From a virus: a stretch of 60,199 bases of DNA. Positions 56,291 through 60,199 of the stretch are shown piece by piece (the first letter of the stretch is position 1; every line of letters starts with the position of its first letter). Both the position numbers and the translations under genes were made by a program. A model generated the notes under the pieces. That model saw only the letters and a program-made list of their open reading frames with translations. It did no database searches and had not been told where the DNA came from. The stretch lies in the IMG/VR virus record IMGVR_UViG_3300027805_000014, positions 1 to 60,199 of that record; one strand, written 5' to 3'.

Positions 56291-56625
56291 ACGCGTTGAA
56301 CTGGGATGTTCAGCCCTTCAGAACCACAGAAGCCAGTCCAGAGAGAAATCATTTTTTCTGCTCCAATCGGATTTGCGGTGTGGATTTGAATCTGCTGAAC
56401 TTCTCGCAGACTCCACCTTTCATCCAGGTGGCCCTCAATCAGATGCCACATGAACTTGAAGGCGGTGTCATCTCCGCCCAGATCATGATCAAAGCTGATC
56501 TGGGCAGGAAGGCCCTTTTCTTCAACAAGACGAATTGCTTCAGTGGAAGAACGTGCAATGGCACACTCAAAGTGCCAACCAGCATCCTGCGGAACTCTCT
56601 CATCATCCACAAACAGGTTCCACAT
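56275..56625 (-). CDS. Receiver-like domain protein, cREC type (116 aa)
   Basis: LFVDDERVPQDAGW at the N-terminus and ISFDHDLGGDDTAFKFMWHL (about residues 43-62) are the acidic pocket and Asp motif of a receiver-like fold. It lacks the usual helices and output domain of two-component regulators. The pattern 'DDER-x-P ... FDHDLG' is that of the family described as cyclic-phosphate-processing receiver domains, found in phages. A link to RNA-end metabolism would be by family analogy only. AAGGA precedes the ATG and a sigma70-like promoter lies 33 nt upstream. Confidence 0.6.
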   Translation of the reverse strand: MWNLFVDDERVPQDAGWHFECAIARSSTEAIRLVEEKGLPAQISFDHDLGGDDTAFKFMWHLIEGHLDERWSLREVQQIQIHTANPIGAEKMISLWTGFCGSEGLNIPVQRVWPRG

Positions 56626-56657
56626 TTTGGTTTTATCCTTTTTGGTGTCAGGACGAC

Positions 56658-56687
56658 ATTATAACACACTTCTGCAAAGATTGACAG
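56658..56687 (-). promoter_or_regulatory. Possible sigma70-type early promoter
   Basis: Reading leftward: CTGTCA (4 of 6 for -35), an 18 bp spacer, then a perfect TATAAT, 33 nt before the ATG at 56625 and in a 69 bp gap. It probably drives the genes from 56625 downward early in infection. Confidence 0.4.
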
Positions 56688-56694
56688 CTTTTTA

Positions 56695-57297
56695 CTAGCT
56701 GTTTAGTACCGAATTTACAATTTCTCTAATTCCCCGAAGAACATTTAGAGCCATTCTGGCATCCCCAAGCGCATCATGAATATCTGGTCGTTCTCCATTG
56801 AAAAACGGAAAAACGTCATTCGACCGATACTTACCGATTGCACCGAACGCCAGGCTTGATGTGTCAATCACGACGTGATGCAGATCAGGCATCACCCCGT
56901 AGGGGGCAAGCAGCTGACGCATTGCCTCAATGTCAAACCACGGATTGTGATTTGCGAACATTACCTTGCCGGTCCCAAAATGGTTAAGAATAAACTCGGC
57001 AAGTTCAGCTGCGGCTTCTTCTTTCTCAAGACCTTCAACTTCCAGCTGTTCTCGAGTGATGCCATGTATCTTTTCAGCACCCTCTGACCACTCGTACTTT
57101 GGGTCAAATTTTACTTTAAAGCTTAAGCTTGCTACTTCCTCAAACGTGTCAGAAGTAGCGACAACTGCACCGAAGGCTATGGCTTGAAATTTTGAGAATG
57201 TTTCTTCATAGCTTGCGAAAGTAGAACCAGTGGTTTCAACATCTAGTACTAGAATGTACTTCCCAGGGTGAGCGTTACTGTAGAAAGGCTTAGTCAT
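56695..57297 (-). CDS. DEDDh 3'-5' exonuclease (200 aa)
   Basis: ExoI LVLDVETTG, ExoII HNPWFDIEAM and ExoIII HDALGDARMAL give the D-E-D-H-D set of DnaQ-type exonucleases, with KIHGITREQL in between as usual. It is a single-domain enzyme that removes nucleotides from DNA or RNA 3' ends. The polymerase already has a proofreading domain, so this is more likely a repair, degradation or oligoribonuclease-like enzyme. The ATG overlaps the preceding gene by 8 nt. Confidence 0.85.
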   Translation of the reverse strand: MTKPFYSNAHPGKYILVLDVETTGSTFASYEETFSKFQAIAFGAVVATSDTFEEVASLSFKVKFDPKYEWSEGAEKIHGITREQLEVEGLEKEEAAAELAEFILNHFGTGKVMFANHNPWFDIEAMRQLLAPYGVMPDLHHVVIDTSSLAFGAIGKYRSNDVFPFFNGERPDIHDALGDARMALNVLRGIREIVNSVLNS

Positions 57298-57541
57298 ATT
57301 CCCTCACATGTTCAGGCGGAAAGGGCCACACGCCATCGTACTTGTCTTCTGCAATTTTAGATTTCTTGGCAAACTTCTTTTTTGTCAGCGTAAGTTCGGG
57401 TATTTTCGTCTCATTTACGTCAACATCAATCGTATAACGGTTACCGTTATTGCCATACAGGATTAATTGATTGATGCATGTAGCGTCAACCTTCAAAATG
57501 GTCACGCCCACTAGTTTTTGAAAGCTGGTTTCTCTGCTCAT
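57290..57541 (-). CDS. Unknown small protein (83 aa)
   Basis: MSRETSFQKLVGVTILKVDA, a strand-rich middle (QLILYGNNGNRYTIDVDVNE) and a basic segment (TLTKKKFAKKSKIAED). It overlaps both neighbours by a few bases within the same operon. No family recognised. Confidence 0.6.
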   Translation of the reverse strand: MSRETSFQKLVGVTILKVDATCINQLILYGNNGNRYTIDVDVNETKIPELTLTKKKFAKKSKIAEDKYDGVWPFPPEHVREYD

Positions 57542-58149
57542 AGCGTCCTCAAGAAATTATCAACCTCATCAACACGCCCGTCAACTGAAGTCTCTTTAAC
57601 GTAGTAGGATGGCATTGAAATGAGATCAAAGCGCTGTGTGAAGCGTTCAATGCTTTCCCAAACCGTGTTAACAGAAGAAAAACTGGCACGATTAGGATCT
57701 CCTGCCCATTGCACGTGGCTCATAAAGGGTAAAAGTATAATCGCGTCATAACAGCGACTTTGCGCGGCTATGCATCTTCCCGTATAGTCATGGAGCCACG
57801 CGACGGCGTCAGAAAATTCCCATTTTTGAGCATCAACTAATTCCCAAGTCCAGTACGTGGTATACGCGCAGATATCAGCGAAGGTTCGTTCTGTGAGAAC
57901 AATGTCCTGACTTGCAGTAGACCTAAGCTCCTGGTCTCGTTTTAGCTTCTGCGCTAGGACTTCTTCCTGAAAACGCTGCATGGTTTCTACGTTGTCAAGA
58001 ACCGTATCCAGTCTATCCCAACCAAGCTGCGCTTGTACCGCGCGAGAAACTTTAAAGTAGTCGACTTTCCAGCCAACGTTCCTTAGACCCCCAAGAAGGG
58101 TGCTCTTTCCTCCACCTTGGGCACCAGACAATCCAACAACCTTAGACAT
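57538..58149 (-). CDS. P-loop ATPase/kinase, AAA_28-like (203 aa)
   Basis: The N-terminus VVGLSGAQGGGKSTLLGGLR is a Walker A loop. QDIVLTERTFADICAY has the Asp/Glu-Arg seen after the P-loop in nucleoside or NMN kinases, and CYDAIILLPFM is a hydrophobic beta strand. The arrangement fits the AAA_28 / NadR-kinase-like group common in phages, which phosphorylates small substrates. The substrate is unknown; nucleotide or NAD metabolism is likely. Coupled to its neighbours. Confidence 0.75.
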   Translation of the reverse strand: MSKVVGLSGAQGGGKSTLLGGLRNVGWKVDYFKVSRAVQAQLGWDRLDTVLDNVETMQRFQEEVLAQKLKRDQELRSTASQDIVLTERTFADICAYTTYWTWELVDAQKWEFSDAVAWLHDYTGRCIAAQSRCYDAIILLPFMSHVQWAGDPNRASFSSVNTVWESIERFTQRFDLISMPSYYVKETSVDGRVDEVDNFLRTL

Positions 58150-58446
58150 TTACCCTCCGTAGATAATCTTCTGCAGAGGCTTGAGGTCTCGTTCTAGTTC
58201 TTCTGCAGTTAGATCCTTCGCGTGATAACCTAGATTGTCTAGTGAAAACTGCAAGAAGTGAAAAGAAACCACGCGCATGGGTTGCACATTCAGGTACATC
58301 ATCGGGGATGTTGCCCAACTGCCATCTCCCCGTTGATTGAGCGTGTAGTGGCTTATTGCTCTTTCAGATAGAAATTGATGAATAAAGCCCATCAAGCTTT
58401 GGCTTCGCTTTAGTTGAGCTATTCCTCGTGCTATCGCGGTGGACAT
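58150..58446 (-). CDS. Unknown protein, first gene of the minus-strand operon (98 aa)
   Basis: I start at the ATG at 58446 (MSTAIARGIAQLKRSQSLMG), which has a strong GGAGGGTGG ribosome site. The frame stays open to 58539 through a (TTTCTG)n repeat that would add an unlikely QKQKQKQKQ stretch. The protein is helical with a polar end (LTAEELERDLKPLQKIIYGG). No family recognised. It directly precedes the P-loop kinase gene. Confidence 0.6.
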   Translation of the reverse strand: MSTAIARGIAQLKRSQSLMGFIHQFLSERAISHYTLNQRGDGSWATSPMMYLNVQPMRVVSFHFLQFSLDNLGYHAKDLTAEELERDLKPLQKIIYGG

Positions 58447-58499
58447 TTTTCCACCCTCCACGCCTGTTATAGAGGTTCCTATAACCTTGACTAACTGTT

Positions 58500-58526
58500 T
58501 CTGTTTCTGTTTCTGTTTCTGTTTCA
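58500..58526. repeat. Hexanucleotide repeat (CTGTTT)n
   Basis: About four copies of a 6 bp unit in the leader of the minus-strand operon. It keeps two frames open on the minus strand (QKQK... and ETET...), neither of which has a convincing ribosome site. Confidence 0.8.
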
Positions 58527-58553
58527 TACTTGGGCCCATTGCAATTTACATTG

Positions 58554-58559
58554 ATTATA
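58554..58559 (-). promoter_or_regulatory. Possible early promoter -10 box (TATAAT)
   Basis: A perfect TATAAT reading leftward, about 108 nt before the ATG at 58446, without a good -35. It lies in the divergent gap, back to back with the late box at 58608. Confidence 0.3.
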
Positions 58560-58607
58560 ACTGCATTTTTCATTTTATCTGGTAAAATACAGGACGTACC
58601 AACCTGT

Positions 58608-58615
58608 CATAAATA
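58608..58615 (+). promoter_or_regulatory. T4-type late promoter box CATAAATA
   Basis: CATAAATA 30 nt before the ATG at 58646, so the right-hand LRR-like gene array is a late transcription unit. Confidence 0.6.
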
Positions 58616-58645
58616 CGAAATGATTGCTTTCTGCGCTGATTAATT

Positions 58646-59299
58646 ATGAAGCTACTTGAGATAAAACAGAAGTCAGTTGCTGACCTGAAGATAGAGTACA
58701 CAGGTGGTGGCTTCTACTGCTACAACAACAAGCTGACATCCCTTGAAGGTGCACCATCCCATGTAGGTGGTAGCTTCTTCTGCGACCACAACCAGCTGAC
58801 ATCCCTTGAAGGTGCCCCATCCCATGTAGGTGGTGCCTTTGCCTGCTACAACAACAAGCTGACATCCCTTGAAGGTGCACCATCCCATGTAGGTGGTGAC
58901 TTTTCCTGCTACCACAACAAGCTGACATCCCTTGAAGGTGCACCATCCCATGTAGGTGGTGACTTCTTCTGCAGTCTCAACAAGCTGACATCCCTTGAGG
59001 GTGCACCGCCCCATGTAGGTGGTGCTTTCTACTGCAGCAGCAATAAGCTGACATCCCTCAAGAACATCCACAAGATCATCAGAGAGATAAATGGTGTATT
59101 TTACTGTTACCACAACCCAATCAAGGAAGGTCTGCTGTATATCCTGCTTGTAAAGGGGGTAACGTTGGTAGATACCCCATTCCCAGACGCAGATGAGATC
59201 ATCAACGAGTACCTTGAAACAAATCCATCTGGTTCAATTAGAGCAGCGCTGGACGTGCAGCAGCTGCTCTCAGACGCGGATGTGGAGTATCCAAGATGA
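58646..59299 (+). CDS. LRR-like repeat protein, 6 units (217 aa)
   Basis: First gene of the right-hand array. It begins MKLLEIKQKSVADLKIEYTG, has six 21-residue units, the cap KNIHKIIREING and the common C-terminus ending ADVEYPR. The variable core reads FYCYNNK, FFCDHNQ, FACYNNK, FSCYHNK, FFCSLNK and FYCSSNK in order. It is exactly two units longer than the 175 aa copy and one longer than the 196 aa copy, so the family evolves by gain and loss of whole units. A late box precedes it. The stop overlaps the next start. Confidence 0.85.
   Translation: MKLLEIKQKSVADLKIEYTGGGFYCYNNKLTSLEGAPSHVGGSFFCDHNQLTSLEGAPSHVGGAFACYNNKLTSLEGAPSHVGGDFSCYHNKLTSLEGAPSHVGGDFFCSLNKLTSLEGAPPHVGGAFYCSSNKLTSLKNIHKIIREINGVFYCYHNPIKEGLLYILLVKGVTLVDTPFPDADEIINEYLETNPSGSIRAALDVQQLLSDADVEYPR
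58700..59070 (+). repeat. 63-bp tandem repeats coding six LRR-like units
   Basis: Six direct repeats of 63 bp. The segment coding LTSLEGAPSHVGG is nearly identical in all, while the 8-codon core varies. Confidence 0.85.
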
Positions 59300-59886
59300 A
59301 GCTACTTGAGATAACCCAGAGATCAGTTACCGACCTGAAGATCAAGTACACAGGTGGTGACTTCTTCTGCAGTAACAACCAGTTGGCATCCCTTGAAGGA
59401 GCACCATCCCATGTAGGTGGTGACTTCTTCTGCAGTAACAACCAGTTGACATCTCTTAAAGGTGCACCGTCCCATGTAGGTGGTCGCTTCTACTGCAATA
59501 ACAACAAGCTGACATCCCTTGAAGGTACCCCATCCCGTGTAGGTGGTGACTTTACCTGCTACAACAACCAGCTGGCATCCCTTGAAGGAGCACCATCCCA
59601 TGTAGGCGGCGGCTTCTTCTGCTACAGCAACCAGCTGACATCGCTCAAGAACATCCACAAGATCATCAAGGAGATAAATGGTGTGTTTTGTTGCCACAAC
59701 AACCCAATCAAGGAAGGTCTGCTGCACATCCTGCTGATCAAGGGGGTAACAGAAGTAGGTACACCTTGCCCAAAAGCAGACATGATAATCAACGAGTACC
59801 TTAAGACAAACCCATCTGGCTCAATTAGAGCAGCTTTAGATGTGCAGCAGCTGTTATCAGATGCAGACGTGGAGTATCCAAGATGA
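59296..59886 (+). CDS. LRR-like repeat protein, 5 units (196 aa)
   Basis: Begins MKLLEITQRSVTDLKIKYTG. The five units have cores FFCSNNQ, FFCSNNQ, FYCNNNK, FTCYNNQ and FFCYSNQ; the first two are identical, a sign of recent unit duplication. Cap and C-terminus follow the family, with changes such as LHILLIKGVTEVGTPCPKAD. It is joined to both neighbours by ATGA overlaps. Confidence 0.85.
   Translation: MKLLEITQRSVTDLKIKYTGGDFFCSNNQLASLEGAPSHVGGDFFCSNNQLTSLKGAPSHVGGRFYCNNNKLTSLEGTPSRVGGDFTCYNNQLASLEGAPSHVGGGFFCYSNQLTSLKNIHKIIKEINGVFCCHNNPIKEGLLHILLIKGVTEVGTPCPKADMIINEYLKTNPSGSIRAALDVQQLLSDADVEYPR
59350..59650 (+). repeat. 63-bp tandem repeats coding five LRR-like units
   Basis: Five 63 bp direct repeats, same unit as in the neighbouring genes. 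The first two copies code the same variable core. Confidence 0.85.
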
Positions 59887-60199
59887 AGCTACTTGAGATA
59901 AAACAGAAGTCAGTTGCTGACCTGAAGATAGAGTACACAGGTGGTGCCTTTGTCTGCTACAACAACCAGCTGACCTCCCTTGAAGGTGCACCATCCCATG
60001 TAGGTGGTGACTTCTTCTGCAACAGCAACCAGCTGACCTCCCTCGAAGGAGCGCCATCCCATGTAGGTGGCGACTTCTGGTGCTTCAACAACCAGCTGAC
60101 ATCCCTTGAAGGTGCACCATCCCATGTAGGTGGTGACTTTTCCTGCTACCACAACAAGCTGACATCCCTTGAAGGTGCACCATCCCATGTAGGTGGTGA
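59883..60199 (+). CDS. LRR-like repeat protein, 5' part only (3' end outside window)
   Basis: Begins MKLLEIKQKSVADLKIEYTG and shows four complete units (FVCYNNQ, FFCNSNQ, FWCFNNQ, FSCYHNK) before the window ends inside a codon (GA-) of the next unit. Base 1 of the window supplies the missing C (GAC, Asp) and continues FFCSNNQLTSLKN in frame. Confidence 0.85.
   Translation, partial: MKLLEIKQKSVADLKIEYTGGAFVCYNNQLTSLEGAPSHVGGDFFCNSNQLTSLEGAPSHVGGDFWCFNNQLTSLEGAPSHVGGDFSCYHNKLTSLEGAPSHVGG
59935..60199 (+). repeat. 63-bp tandem repeats running off the right edge
   Basis: At least four 63 bp units, cut by the end of the window. Confidence 0.85.

Noticed and set aside
58364-58573. 69 aa frame with ETETETET on the minus strand
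   Set aside because: Open because of the hexanucleotide repeat and overlapping the better supported 98 aa gene, which has a strong ribosome site.
1-60199. A complete circular phage genome of 60.2 kb
   Set aside because: The ends fit in frame, but the joint lies in a 63 bp repeat present many times, and essential T4-like head, packaging, tail-tube and clamp-loader genes are missing. Circularity is kept only as an open question.
58700-60199. CRISPR array
   Set aside because: The repeats are 63 bp, contiguous and coding, with no unique spacers and no cas genes.

Overview
The window reads as part of a large T4-like (myovirus) phage genome, probably from a Gram-negative, perhaps aquatic, host. 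The support is a baseplate block with recognisable gp25 and gp6, a replication block with gp41-type helicase, gp61-type primase, a gp45-like clamp, RNase H, a DsbA-like protein and a gp43-type DNA polymerase, and a recurrent T4-type late promoter box (C/T)ATAAATA placed about 24-36 nt before late genes. A spanin pair indicates an outer membrane in the host. I see no tRNA, integrase or photosynthesis gene, and no terminase, portal, capsid, sheath, tube, clamp-loader, recombinase or late sigma gene. The 60 kb is therefore not a complete T4-like genome by itself.

Layout. (1) 1-798 and 58646-60199: tandem, overlapping genes for leucine-rich-repeat-like proteins built of 21-residue (63 bp) units. 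The last gene runs off the right edge, the first runs in from the left edge, and the two partial genes would join in frame. (2) 795-32295, plus strand: late virion genes. In order these are gp25, gp6, a small HTH protein, two giant baseplate or tail proteins (3080 and 1701 aa), PKD-domain and fibre-like proteins, a GC-rich repetitive fibre protein closed by a strong terminator, a family of small 'WTIxHNLG' module proteins, the spanin pair, a two-domain lysin (M23 + GH108), a PAAR tip protein and an unknown. (3) 32289-40206, minus strand: a coupled operon of probable internal or structural head proteins. It comprises a ligase-like nucleotidyltransferase, acidic repeat proteins, an acidic/basic two-part protein and an MGME1-like nuclease, followed by unknowns and a 2OG-oxygenase-like protein. 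Several start with a short peptide ending in LxE or IxE, like T4 capsid-targeting and prohead-protease sites. A small gene with its own promoter and hairpin follows. (4) 40230-58446, minus strand: replication and early genes, interrupted by three homing-endonuclease genes.

The main find is a fractured DNA polymerase. gp43 is encoded in two pieces (51208-53463 and 48721-49680), cut exactly in catalytic motif C at YGDTD|S. The first piece carries an N-terminal split intein (116 aa) and the second a C-terminal split intein (42 aa ending in HN). Between them lies a free-standing Vsr/EDxHD-type endonuclease gene that overlaps both halves. Trans-splicing would restore a 912 aa polymerase, close to the T4 gp43 length as I recall it (898 aa). 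This matches the 'fractured gene' arrangement known from environmental phage sequence.
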